Program-made: the position numbers and the translations under genes | In this document: in pieces, positions 1 through 7,873 of the stretch | Layout of the letters: each line of letters opens with the position of its first letter | Numbering within the stretch: the first letter of the stretch is position 1 | Notes under the pieces: generated by a model | What the model saw: the letters and a program-made list of their open reading frames with translations, nothing else | What the model was told of the DNA's origin: nothing | Databases searched by the model: none | Assembly (NCBI GenBank): GCA_012513815.1 | Contig: JAAZBM010000003.1 | Coordinates: 1-58,403, forward strand | From: Candidatus Sumerlaeota bacterium | GTDB taxonomy: Bacteria > Sumerlaeota > Sumerlaeia > Sumerlaeales > Sumerlaeaceae | Direction of reading: 5' to 3' | Length of the DNA: 58,403 nt

Positions 1-60
1 ACCTATTGCGCCGATGGTACTATGTGGGTGACTGCATGGGAGAGTAGGACGTCGCCGGGT
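1..60 (+). rRNA. rrf: 5S rRNA, 3' end (partial)
   Basis: The first 60 bases match the 3' half of a bacterial 5S rRNA: the GCGCCGATGGTA block of loop E/helix IV and the GAGAGTAGGACGTCGCCGGG 3' strand are recognisable. The 5' half lies before the window, so an rRNA operon must run into the window from the left. The exact 3' end is uncertain by a few bases. Confidence 0.9.
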
Positions 61-75
61 TTATTATTTTACCCA

Positions 76-116
76 AACCGGCACTGCTGATAACAAAACA
101 GCAGTGCCGGTTTTTT
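76..116 (+). terminator. Rho-independent terminator of the rRNA operon
   Basis: A perfect 14-bp stem (76-89 with 99-112) with a short A-rich loop is followed by a run of T. It lies directly behind the 5S rRNA and should end the rRNA transcript. Confidence 0.9.
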
Positions 117-199
117 CGTCGTTATAGACAAATTTCGTGGCGATAATCTGACTATCGGATATTTCTGTCCTGTAGATAAGCAAAAAAGGCTGTTAAAGC

Positions 200-1165
200 A
201 TGATGCGCTATTTGAGAGTTGTGACACTTACTGTAATTTCGTTGATTTCGTCATGTGTTTATGCGGATACGATTCCGGCATCTTTTTTGTCATTTGAAAT
301 TCCTCCTGTTGAGATTAGTGGAAAACTGACCATTACGAATACGGAATTTGATTTTAAGCAAACCACTTTCGATGTTCACTCGTGGCATTTTGACAAGGAG
401 CAAGTTCATCATCTTTCGAATGGCAAGGGAATGAATCTTGTTTTCTATCACAACTATGACTCTCGGCGTTTTAAGTATTGGTCGCAGGGTACGGACGATA
501 CGTTGCAAGCATCAATGATGGACAATGTGGAAACGAAGAATTGTTATCTTCTTCATCAGTTTTCTTTAGTGTTTTTGTTGAAGAATATACTGCACTCTTT
601 GTCAGAGAAAGATGCTTCCACTTTGGATTGGACGCCATCGGCCGATGGTAACGAGGGAACACTTACTTTGACGAAGAAGACAGAAAACCCGGGGTTTGTG
701 ATGATGGATACGTCTATTTATCGCTTTAGTCATTCTAAACTTATTTCGAAAAACCATTATACTCAAGGACTTGACACAAAGAAAGGGACCAGTGAGGAAC
801 CTTTTTTGGTCGTGACGCAGCAATTTTCCGATTACAATTCTGTGTTTTCGGCAATTCCCATGAAGGGATGTAACGATTATCAGGTGGAGGGTCATGAGCG
901 ACGACTTAAGAGTGAATGGGCATATGACCGTGTAACAACGATTGCCGAGGGGCTAACGGCGAATCGGGTTCTCAACGAGTTAGCTCGTGATTTGGTTCAG
1001 GACAGATGGCCGTCACAACTCACCACGAGTCAGCTCTATAAAAAAGAACAGAGAAGTCTTGCAATCAAACGGTTTGTGTGGATTGGATTGGCAGGCATCG
1101 GGGGTCTGGCTCTGTTGTTATTCGGAGTCCGCTACTACTTAAGATCCCGGCGCCACTCATCATAA
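200..1165 (+). CDS. Exported protein with C-terminal membrane anchor, unknown function
   Basis: 321 residues. Not recognised. The N-terminus (about residues 1-22, ending SCVYA) looks like a cleavable signal peptide. The middle is rich in beta-type sequence with no evident catalytic motif. A hydrophobic segment near residues 290-312 (WIGLAGIGGLALLLFG) is followed by a basic tail (YYLRSRRHSS), so the protein is probably held in the inner membrane with its bulk in the periplasm. Two adjacent ATG codons (200 and 203) are possible starts; no clear Shine-Dalgarno sequence is present. It stands alone after the rRNA terminator. A LolA-like beta-sheet fold was considered but cannot be shown from sequence by eye. 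Confidence 0.75.
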   Translation: MMRYLRVVTLTVISLISSCVYADTIPASFLSFEIPPVEISGKLTITNTEFDFKQTTFDVHSWHFDKEQVHHLSNGKGMNLVFYHNYDSRRFKYWSQGTDDTLQASMMDNVETKNCYLLHQFSLVFLLKNILHSLSEKDASTLDWTPSADGNEGTLTLTKKTENPGFVMMDTSIYRFSHSKLISKNHYTQGLDTKKGTSEEPFLVVTQQFSDYNSVFSAIPMKGCNDYQVEGHERRLKSEWAYDRVTTIAEGLTANRVLNELARDLVQDRWPSQLTTSQLYKKEQRSLAIKRFVWIGLAGIGGLALLLFGVRYYLRSRRHSS

Positions 1166-1172
1166 CTATAAG

Positions 1173-1441
1173 GTGAAGTCGTTCACAACTAACGCTATTC
1201 CGGTAGTGGTATTATTCAAACACGGGCTTATGCTGAAGGATAGTCTTTCGAGTTTTGTAGCGATAAAGCTTGTTACTCCTGATGAAATAGCCGGTGCCGT
1301 TCCCGGCAAAGACTATTTTGTAAGTATGGATTTTATGTTAATTGGGTGTGCCGCGCGGAGCTGGAGCGACGACAGGAACTAAAGCGTCTCGAGGACAGCA
1401 AGGATATCCGCAATTCGCAGCGGTGTGGTTACTGGTATTAG
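1173..1441 (+). pseudogene. Possible small frameshifted gene remnant
   Basis: A GTG-started frame runs 69 codons from 1173 and stops at 1380-1382. In the next frame, overlapping its end, a stretch reading CRAELERRQELKRLEDSKD and then RCGYWY continues to a TAG at 1439-1441 and looks more protein-like than the stop-bearing frame. This suggests one short gene broken by a frameshift near 1320-1350, but both parts are short and no family was recognised. It could equally be noncoding spacer between the upstream gene and purB. Confidence 0.25.
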
Positions 1442-1450
1442 CCTTCCGGG

Positions 1451-2737
1451 TTAGAGTGCCCGTTCGTAGATTTCGTCGATATACTTCAGGTACGACCTAT
1501 AGTCCATAATTTCCGCGAGTTGTTCGTCGGTCATTTTGAACAGTGGGTCTTCCTTGAGCGCTTGCTTGAAAGTTTTCTTCTCGTCCGCCCACGTTTTCAT
1601 TGCGGCATTTTGCACGATGGCATAGGCGTTTTCTCGGGTCATACCGGTGTCCACAAGCGCAAGCAGAATCCTCTGACTGAAGACAAGTCCGCGTGTTTTT
1701 TCGAGATTCTTGAGCATTGTCTCGGGATAGATGAACATATCTCTGATGATTCGCTGAACGAGTTTGAGCATGTAGTGCGCGAGCGTCGTCGAATCCGGTA
1801 GGATAATTCTCTCGCATGATGAGTGGCTGATGTCGCGTTCGTGCCAGAGGGCGACGTTGTCGAGTGCCGGCATTACATTCCCTCTGAGTATTCTGGCAAG
1901 TCCGGTGAGTTGTTCGCACTTGACGGGATTTCTTTTGTGCGGCATAGCGCTGCTGCCCTTTTGCCCCTTGGAGAAAGGCTCCTCGATCTCCCTGACCTCC
2001 GTCTTTTGCAGGTTTCGGATTTCGACGGCAATCTTCTCGATGGTTGCGCCGAGCACGGCGATTGCGCAAATGAGTGCGGCATGTCTGTCGCGCTGAATGA
2101 CTTGTGTGCTGACGGGCGTGATTTTGAGATCAAGGATTTGCGCGACTCTATTTTCGAGCCATGTTCCGGTGTGGGCGAACGTCCCTACCGCGCCGCTGAT
2201 TTTCGCGCATTCGACATCCGCGAAGGCGTCGGCGATGCGTTTTCTGTTCCGTTGCATTTCCTTGTACCAAGTCAGGAACTTAAGCCCGAGAGTTATCGGT
2301 TCCGCATGGACACCGTGCGTTCTTCCCATCTGGAGCGTTGTCTTGTGCTCGATGGCTTTTTGGCGCAATAACTCGATGAATGAATCGATTTCGGCGAGGA
2401 TGAGGTTCCCGGCTTTTTTGAGTCTGAGCGATTGCGCGGTATCGACGACATCGTTGCTTGTCATGCCGAGATGCACGAATCTGGAGGATGGACCGATGTT
2501 CTCGGCGAGGTTTGTCGTGAAGGCAATGACGTCATGGTGGAGAGTCAATTCAAGCTCATCGATACGCGCCGTAGAGAAGGCCGCCTTTTCCCGGATATTC
2601 TTCATATCTTCCGCCGGGATGCGTCCTTTTTCTGCCCAAGCTTCGCAGGCCGCCAGCTCGACTTTGAGCCATGCACCAAATTTAGATTCGTCGCTCCATA
2701 GAGCGGTCATTTCGGGTGTTGAGTAACGCGGAATCAT
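1451..2737 (-). CDS. purB: Adenylosuccinate lyase
   Basis: 428 residues, normal length. It cleaves SAICAR to AICAR and adenylosuccinate to AMP, releasing fumarate both times, in de novo purine synthesis in the cytosol. The fumarase/aspartase superfamily signature GSSAMPHKRNP lies near residue 265, with TSNDVVDTAQ near residue 93 and GRTHG-H near 140 that supply the active-site His residues. The N-terminus (IPRYSTPEM..LW) is typical of PurB rather than of argininosuccinate lyase or fumarase. The ATG at 2737 has an AAGGAC ribosome binding site about 9 bases upstream. It is the last gene on this strand here; pta lies 147 bases upstream behind its own terminator, so purB likely has its own promoter. 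Confidence 0.97.
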   Translation of the reverse strand: MIPRYSTPEMTALWSDESKFGAWLKVELAACEAWAEKGRIPAEDMKNIREKAAFSTARIDELELTLHHDVIAFTTNLAENIGPSSRFVHLGMTSNDVVDTAQSLRLKKAGNLILAEIDSFIELLRQKAIEHKTTLQMGRTHGVHAEPITLGLKFLTWYKEMQRNRKRIADAFADVECAKISGAVGTFAHTGTWLENRVAQILDLKITPVSTQVIQRDRHAALICAIAVLGATIEKIAVEIRNLQKTEVREIEEPFSKGQKGSSAMPHKRNPVKCEQLTGLARILRGNVMPALDNVALWHERDISHSSCERIILPDSTTLAHYMLKLVQRIIRDMFIYPETMLKNLEKTRGLVFSQRILLALVDTGMTRENAYAIVQNAAMKTWADEKKTFKQALKEDPLFKMTDEQLAEIMDYRSYLKYIDEIYERAL

Positions 2738-2824
2738 CGTAAAAAGTCCTTACACGAGTAGTCAATATGATAATAGTAATGGTCGCGTGTTTTGTGCGAT
2801 GTAGGAATCTGAAAACTTTGTGTC

Positions 2825-2860
2825 AAAAAAGAAACGGGCAGAATTTGCGGATTCTGCCCG
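2825..2860 (-). terminator. Terminator of pta
   Basis: A perfect 10-bp stem (2835-2844 with 2851-2860) is followed on the minus strand by a T-rich tract containing six consecutive T (complement of 2825-2830). It lies 25 bases past the pta stop codon. Confidence 0.85.
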
Positions 2861-2884
2861 TGCGATGAAATCATTTGTTGAGGG

Positions 2885-3907
2885 TTATTTCAGGCCTTCG
2901 AGAAGGTTTGCTTTCGCGGCCGTGACAACCGTAACCGAGGCAATGTCTTCCACCGAACAACCTCTCGAGAGGTCGTTGATGCTCTTTGCGAGACCCTGAA
3001 GTATGGGGCCGAGCGCTTCGGCGTTCGCGAGACGTTGAGTGAGTTTGTAGGAGATGTTGCCTGCATCGAGATTCGGAAAAATAAGGATGTTCGCTTTTCC
3101 TGCGACAGGAGAGCCGGGCGCCTTGAACTCGCCGACCTTCTTGACGAGCGCTGCGTCTGCCTGAAGTTCACCGTCGATGAAAATGTCCGGTCTGCGTTCC
3201 TTGACCATTGCAAGGGCGGAGGTCACTTTGTCAACGCTTTCGTGCTTGGCGCTTCCCTTTGTCGAGAACGACAACATCGCGACGCGAGCTTCCATACCGA
3301 GCAGTCCGGCGGCGGTGTCTGCGGTGCTGATGCAGATGTCCGCGAGCTGAACGTCAGTGGGGTCGGGATTGACGCCGCAGTCGGCAAAAACGAGCGTTCC
3401 ATGTTCGCCGTACTCGGAACCTTCGGGGAGAGTCATCAGGAAGAAACTGCTGACCGTCTTAATTCCTTTTTCTGTTCCGATGCACTTGATGGATGCTCTC
3501 AGGACATTACCGGTTGTGTTGTACGCACCGGCCGTCATTCCGTCGGCGTCGCCTCGGGAGACGAGCATTGCCGCATAATAGAGTGGATTGCTAATGACTT
3601 TAGCGGCCTGTTCGTCGGTCAGATTTTCCTTGGCGCGACGTTGTTGATACTCGGTCACGATTGCAAGGAGTCTATCGTCCGTTGCGGGGTCGACGATTTC
3701 TTGGCCAGCGATATCCACGTTATTCGCTTTGGCTAGCGCATTGATTTTCTTCGTGTCGCCGACAAGCATTACATCGCAGAAATCCTCTTTTTTAAGAAGG
3801 GCAGCGGCCTTCAGTGTTCGCAGATCCATTCCCGCTTCGGGGAGGACGATTTTAGTCCGTTTTTTTGTTGCAAGCGTCATGAGACGCTGCTTCAGGAAGT
3901 CACTCAT
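2885..3907 (-). CDS. pta: Phosphate acetyltransferase
   Basis: 340 residues from the ATG at 3907, the size of the short (catalytic-domain only) Pta class. It interconverts acetyl-CoA plus phosphate and acetyl phosphate plus CoA, usually for ATP production from acetyl-CoA in fermentation. Visible family blocks include SRGDADGMTAGAYNTTG, SFSTKGSAKHESVDKV and FPNLDAGNISYKLTQRLA. A longer frame opens at 3970, but the ATG at 3907 has a GAGAAAAG site at proper spacing and matches the usual N-terminus (SDFLKQRL). No acetate kinase gene is next to it. A terminator follows directly. Confidence 0.95.
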   Translation of the reverse strand: MSDFLKQRLMTLATKKRTKIVLPEAGMDLRTLKAAALLKKEDFCDVMLVGDTKKINALAKANNVDIAGQEIVDPATDDRLLAIVTEYQQRRAKENLTDEQAAKVISNPLYYAAMLVSRGDADGMTAGAYNTTGNVLRASIKCIGTEKGIKTVSSFFLMTLPEGSEYGEHGTLVFADCGVNPDPTDVQLADICISTADTAAGLLGMEARVAMLSFSTKGSAKHESVDKVTSALAMVKERRPDIFIDGELQADAALVKKVGEFKAPGSPVAGKANILIFPNLDAGNISYKLTQRLANAEALGPILQGLAKSINDLSRGCSVEDIASVTVVTAAKANLLEGLK

Positions 3908-4063
3908 TATAAGTCTTTTCTCACAGTGAAAATAGATAAAACAGACTTTGCGGAAAGATGTGTTCCGCAAAGTCTAAATTTAGGATACAACCTAGCGGGA
4001 TAATTTCATTTAGAAACCGCTTTTTTATATTTAAGTTGTTCTTATTTGTAGATTAATAGTTAA

Positions 4064-6397
4064 ATGAAAAAGCTACGAGCACAAGATTCTTCGCAGGGTT
4101 CTGCCTCCGGTTTCCGACAAATCATTCGTCACATTATGTCGGTTTTATTTGTTGGGCTATCGTTGGGGTTTTTGCTCTACTACTGGCATCGCGAGGGTTT
4201 GCTGCCGTTGGATGCTGTGTTCGGCGCAAGCGATCATCCGATGTTTCGTCGGGTTTTGGGGTCGCTGTTTTTGCCTTGGCATATTTGGTGGGGGGGAATT
4301 CCGTGGGGTTGGTTGAGCGCCGTCGCGTTTGTTCATGTTTTGTATATCACACTTGGTTGGCTGATTCTCTCGAGTCTACGTCAGCGATATTTATTTCACG
4401 TTCAAGTCATATTGTCGCTTGGCGTCGGGATGGGCGTGAGCGGGCTTGTTTTTGAGTTGCTCTGCATGGCGGGTTACTTGGGGCGTATCCAGATAATCAC
4501 AGCGTGGGTGTTGATGTTTCTTATCGCGGGAGTTTGTTGGTTTGCTCGGAGTGATTTGGTCTCAGAACGCCCGATAGAGCATCCCTCCGGTGGCGTCAGT
4601 GATACTCCCGCGCCGCGATCCGAGCGCGTCCTGTGGTGGCTTAGCGCGGTCGTTATCGGGTTGATTAGCGCGCTACTGTTGCTGCATGGCGTTGGTTATC
4701 CCGAGACCTACTGGGATTCGCTCATCCTATATATGGGTTATGCCCGCAAGATTTTCAATGCGGAATGTTTCCCGTTCAAAGCCGTTGGTCAAGTTGGGAT
4801 TGGCTTGGGCGCGAACTATCCGCACTTGGTTGCAGTGTTGTTCGCGGCGACGGGCAAGATGTTTGGAGAGTGGAACGACATCGTTTGTCAGTTGTCCGCT
4901 CCGGTGCTGAGTTTTGGCAGTATCGTTTTTGTTTACGCGACCGTCTATGCAATGACACGCGACCGTCTCGTGTCGATTTCGTCGTCGCTACTTGTGCGCA
5001 GCGTTCCTTATGGTTTGTGTTACGGTCAGTTTGCGAGCGACTACGCTTTCGCGATTTTTTACACAGCGGCGTTCTTATATCTGGCGTGTTTGTACATTCA
5101 GAGCGCGCGGCGTTCCGTTTTGTTTTGCACGATGTTGATGGCGGCGATTGCGATGCACATTAACTATTTGATGGGTGTGCTTTGGGTGACGGGTTTTGTG
5201 TTGTTGTTCGCGGCGCATTGGAGCTACAGTTACGACCATCGTGTTGGTGTTGGCCGCTTGTTTGCATCCGGCTGGTTCTGGGTGCTGTTTATTTTTACGG
5301 TTATGCTTGCGTTGCCTTGGTACATTCGGAACTGGTTGTTGACGGGCAATCCTGTGTACGCGTTTTATTCGAATCTGTTGGGCGGTGTGCGCATCAATCT
5401 GACGGTGATGGATTCGGCGGTTGTCGAGTGGAAACTCAATGGCGATGGTTTGTATGGCGCCGGGTCGACACTCATTGAAAAGTTGCGAGGTTCTTGGGAG
5501 TTTTTCGTGACCGGTCCTCAGCACTGGAAACTCCAACCCGTTCTGTTTGGATTTGTGTTGCCCGGAGTTCTGATTTGGATTTTGTTATTCCTTTGGTCGC
5601 GCACACGTGGACTGTTACTGACCCGCTTTGGTGTCGTGAGTTTTTCGTTGTTTATGATACTGGCCACCTATGCGTATTGCATGGCCGATTACTATTTGTA
5701 TCAAGTCATTATTATATTGCCCTTGTTCGGTATTTTTGCCGCTTATTGGATTGGCTTCTCCCGCAAGAGTTTTGCTGTTGTCGCGTTGTTGGTCGGTTTT
5801 GCTCCGGGTCTGGTGATGGGTATGATGGGCTTCAAACTCAAGACGACGGGTGTTCTGGGCAACGAGGTCTACGGTCAGCATGTGTTGACCGCCTTGCGCA
5901 ATCCGTTTATGGACAAGGATTTGTTCATGCGCATGGCGTATGAGGGCGACATGGAGATGTTCGCGAAACTGACCCAGCTCAGCGATGGCGCTTGCGTTTT
6001 GACGCATGAGAATCGGCATTTGTTGTTGGACGAGCGTTTGCGTATTGTGCATCTCGATGACTGGGAAATACAGTCGGCATACAGTAAATCCGCTGATGAG
6101 CGTTTGTCCGTTTTGGATGATGCCGGAGTCGATTATTATCTCTATGTTCCGAACGAGGACAAACATCGCGCGAATTCGTGGGTTGGCATGGATGAGTTGA
6201 TTGGACGTGGCGATTTTGAGGAGATGTGGCGTGTCAAGGCTCAGGGTGGCAGCACTCGCGAGGGCTTGGAGTACAAGCATATTCCGGAGGATTACAATGT
6301 CTTGTATCGTCGCATTCGTGCAGCGTCGGGCGCTTTGCCCGAGCACGATAAGCCGACGTCAGTGACAATCAGCGTCGAGGATTTCGCGCACCGTTAG
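4064..6397 (+). CDS. Polytopic membrane glycosyltransferase-like protein (GT-C fold)
   Basis: 777 residues with about a dozen hydrophobic segments from residue 22 to about 600, then a soluble C-terminal domain of about 170 residues. An acidic first large loop (ETYWDSLILYMGYARKIF, Asp near residue 218) and the general layout resemble the GT39/ArnT-like GT-C superfamily, which moves sugars from polyprenyl-phosphate donors to acceptors on the outer face of the inner membrane. The C-terminal region includes DDAGVDYYLYVPNEDKH, similar to soluble tails seen on such transferases. The specific donor and acceptor cannot be told. It stands alone on this strand and its stop codon shares the bases TTAG with the stop of the convergent MarR gene. 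No clear ribosome binding site precedes the ATG. Confidence 0.7.
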   Translation: MKKLRAQDSSQGSASGFRQIIRHIMSVLFVGLSLGFLLYYWHREGLLPLDAVFGASDHPMFRRVLGSLFLPWHIWWGGIPWGWLSAVAFVHVLYITLGWLILSSLRQRYLFHVQVILSLGVGMGVSGLVFELLCMAGYLGRIQIITAWVLMFLIAGVCWFARSDLVSERPIEHPSGGVSDTPAPRSERVLWWLSAVVIGLISALLLLHGVGYPETYWDSLILYMGYARKIFNAECFPFKAVGQVGIGLGANYPHLVAVLFAATGKMFGEWNDIVCQLSAPVLSFGSIVFVYATVYAMTRDRLVSISSSLLVRSVPYGLCYGQFASDYAFAIFYTAAFLYLACLYIQSARRSVLFCTMLMAAIAMHINYLMGVLWVTGFVLLFAAHWSYSYDHRVGVGRLFASGWFWVLFIFTVMLALPWYIRNWLLTGNPVYAFYSNLLGGVRINLTVMDSAVVEWKLNGDGLYGAGSTLIEKLRGSWEFFVTGPQHWKLQPVLFGFVLPGVLIWILLFLWSRTRGLLLTRFGVVSFSLFMILATYAYCMADYYLYQVIIILPLFGIFAAYWIGFSRKSFAVVALLVGFAPGLVMGMMGFKLKTTGVLGNEVYGQHVLTALRNPFMDKDLFMRMAYEGDMEMFAKLTQLSDGACVLTHENRHLLLDERLRIVHLDDWEIQSAYSKSADERLSVLDDAGVDYYLYVPNEDKHRANSWVGMDELIGRGDFEEMWRVKAQGGSTREGLEYKHIPEDYNVLYRRIRAASGALPEHDKPTSVTISVEDFAHR

Positions 6398-6852
6398 ACA
6401 TTGAGTTGTCGTTGCAGGTGCGAGAGTATTTCGTTGAGTTGTTGTTGCTCGGCATCAGAGATTCCGTCGAGAATGCGCTGAATACACGATTGGTAGACGG
6501 CGTTCGCGTTCGTTGCGATTTTTCTGCCTGCGGGAGTCAGCGCGACAAACTTCGTTTTCTTGTTGTTATTCGCGGAGTGTCTCGCGACCCATCCGGCTTT
6601 TTCCATTTTCCTAATCATGGCCGTGATATTACTGCGGTGTACGCCGAGGATATTGCTGATGACGATTTGCGGCACACCGGTATTTGCCTCGTTGTCGCTA
6701 TTCATCAGAATGTTCAAAATCTTGACCTGACTGTCGTTGATGGCGAGCGGATGGAGGAGAATGTTGCACTCCTTGCGAAGCATATCCGCCGTCGCAATCA
6801 GATTTTGCGCGGTGTTTCCCGTTGATGTTGGGGAATGCTTTTTAGTCGTCAT
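6394..6852 (-). CDS. MarR family transcriptional regulator
   Basis: 152 residues. The winged helix-turn-helix is visible in the middle (VPQIVISNILGVHRSNITAMIRKMEKAGWVARH, residues about 60-95), followed by the wing (KKTKFVALTPAGRKI) and a dimerisation helix at the C-terminus. Such proteins bind palindromic operators as dimers and are often released by small molecules. It lies downstream of the exported metallo-hydrolase gene on the same strand with a 20-base gap, so the two may be co-transcribed. The 3' end overlaps the convergent glycosyltransferase gene by four bases. Ligand and targets are unknown. Confidence 0.88.
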   Translation of the reverse strand: MTTKKHSPTSTGNTAQNLIATADMLRKECNILLHPLAINDSQVKILNILMNSDNEANTGVPQIVISNILGVHRSNITAMIRKMEKAGWVARHSANNNKKTKFVALTPAGRKIATNANAVYQSCIQRILDGISDAEQQQLNEILSHLQRQLNV

Positions 6853-6872
6853 GGCTTGCGCGTTTCCGGCGT

Positions 6873-7607
6873 TTACTTTTCGATGGGCAACTTTTTGAAG
6901 ACGATTCCGGTTGCGTCGAATTGTTTTGTCAGTGCGTCGGTGTTGACTTCGCTGTAGTGATAAGGGTGGAGTTCCTTGGGCTTGAATGATTTCGCCGCCT
7001 TGACAAACATCTCGTCATCCATGGTGTAGGGGAGATTCTTCGGGAGGAACGCGATGTCGATATTCGCGAGGTTTGCCATCTCCGGAATGTCTTCCGTGTC
7101 GCCAGCGATATACACATTTTTGTTGTTGATGGTCAGCACATATCCGTTGCCATATCCCTTGGGGTGGAATGGCGAATTGTCCGGTTTTTTGTGCTTGATG
7201 TTATAGGCCGGAACCGCCGCGATTTTGATGCCATTCCATTCGGTTGATTGTCCGTTTTCGAGCGTCGTTATGTTTGGCTTGGCGAGTTGTTGTGCGACCG
7301 ATTTTGAGGTGATGAATTTCGTTGATGATGTCACGACTTGGTCGAGAGCCTTTTTGTCGAAGTGGTCATAGTGGTCATGCGTGATGAGCACAAGGTCGGC
7401 TTTAGGCTGCTTGCTGTAGTCGGCGATTTCCGAATATGGGTCGACCTGAATGACCTTGTTGTTGACCGTTATTCTGAGCGACCCGTGGCCGAGGTGTGCG
7501 ATGCTGAAATCTTTGTTGTTTGTCACGGAAAGGGTTTCGGCGTTAGCGTTCATGATAATCAAAGCTCCTGTTGTGATAATAATCGAAAGCAGTTTCAATA
7601 TTTTCAT
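6873..7607 (-). CDS. Exported metallo-beta-lactamase fold hydrolase
   Basis: 244 residues. A signal peptide (about residues 1-23, ending NANA-E) directs it out of the cytosol. The mature part has the metallo-beta-lactamase superfamily pattern: HLGHGSLRI, VDPYS, the metal-binding THDHYDHFD near residue 78, a GDTED block that supplies the metal-bridging Asp, and a late His (LHPYHYSE). It is closest in style to the UlaG/YtnP-like metal-dependent hydrolases (COG2220); substrate unknown. It is the upstream partner of the MarR gene. Export of a COG2220-type protein is less common than a cytosolic location. Confidence 0.88.
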   Translation of the reverse strand: MKILKLLSIIITTGALIIMNANAETLSVTNNKDFSIAHLGHGSLRITVNNKVIQVDPYSEIADYSKQPKADLVLITHDHYDHFDKKALDQVVTSSTKFITSKSVAQQLAKPNITTLENGQSTEWNGIKIAAVPAYNIKHKKPDNSPFHPKGYGNGYVLTINNKNVYIAGDTEDIPEMANLANIDIAFLPKNLPYTMDDEMFVKAAKSFKPKELHPYHYSEVNTDALTKQFDATGIVFKKLPIEK

Positions 7608-7873
7608 AAGAGTTAATTCTTGTCTTCCATAATTCGAGATACGATTGATAAGAGAATACTACATTTTGGGGTGTTTTTCCAGATATAACTAAAAGGATGC
7701 GAAATAGTCTTGGGAGAGAGGAATGCCGCGCCGTGTCATTTTAGATAAAAAGAAATGTAAAATCTTGTGTCGTAAAGGATATATTATTTTATAGAAAAGT
7801 GTTCTGATAAAAGTGTAGGAATTGTATATCAGGAAAAAATAAACTAAGAAGCACGGAACTCTACAGCGTAACT

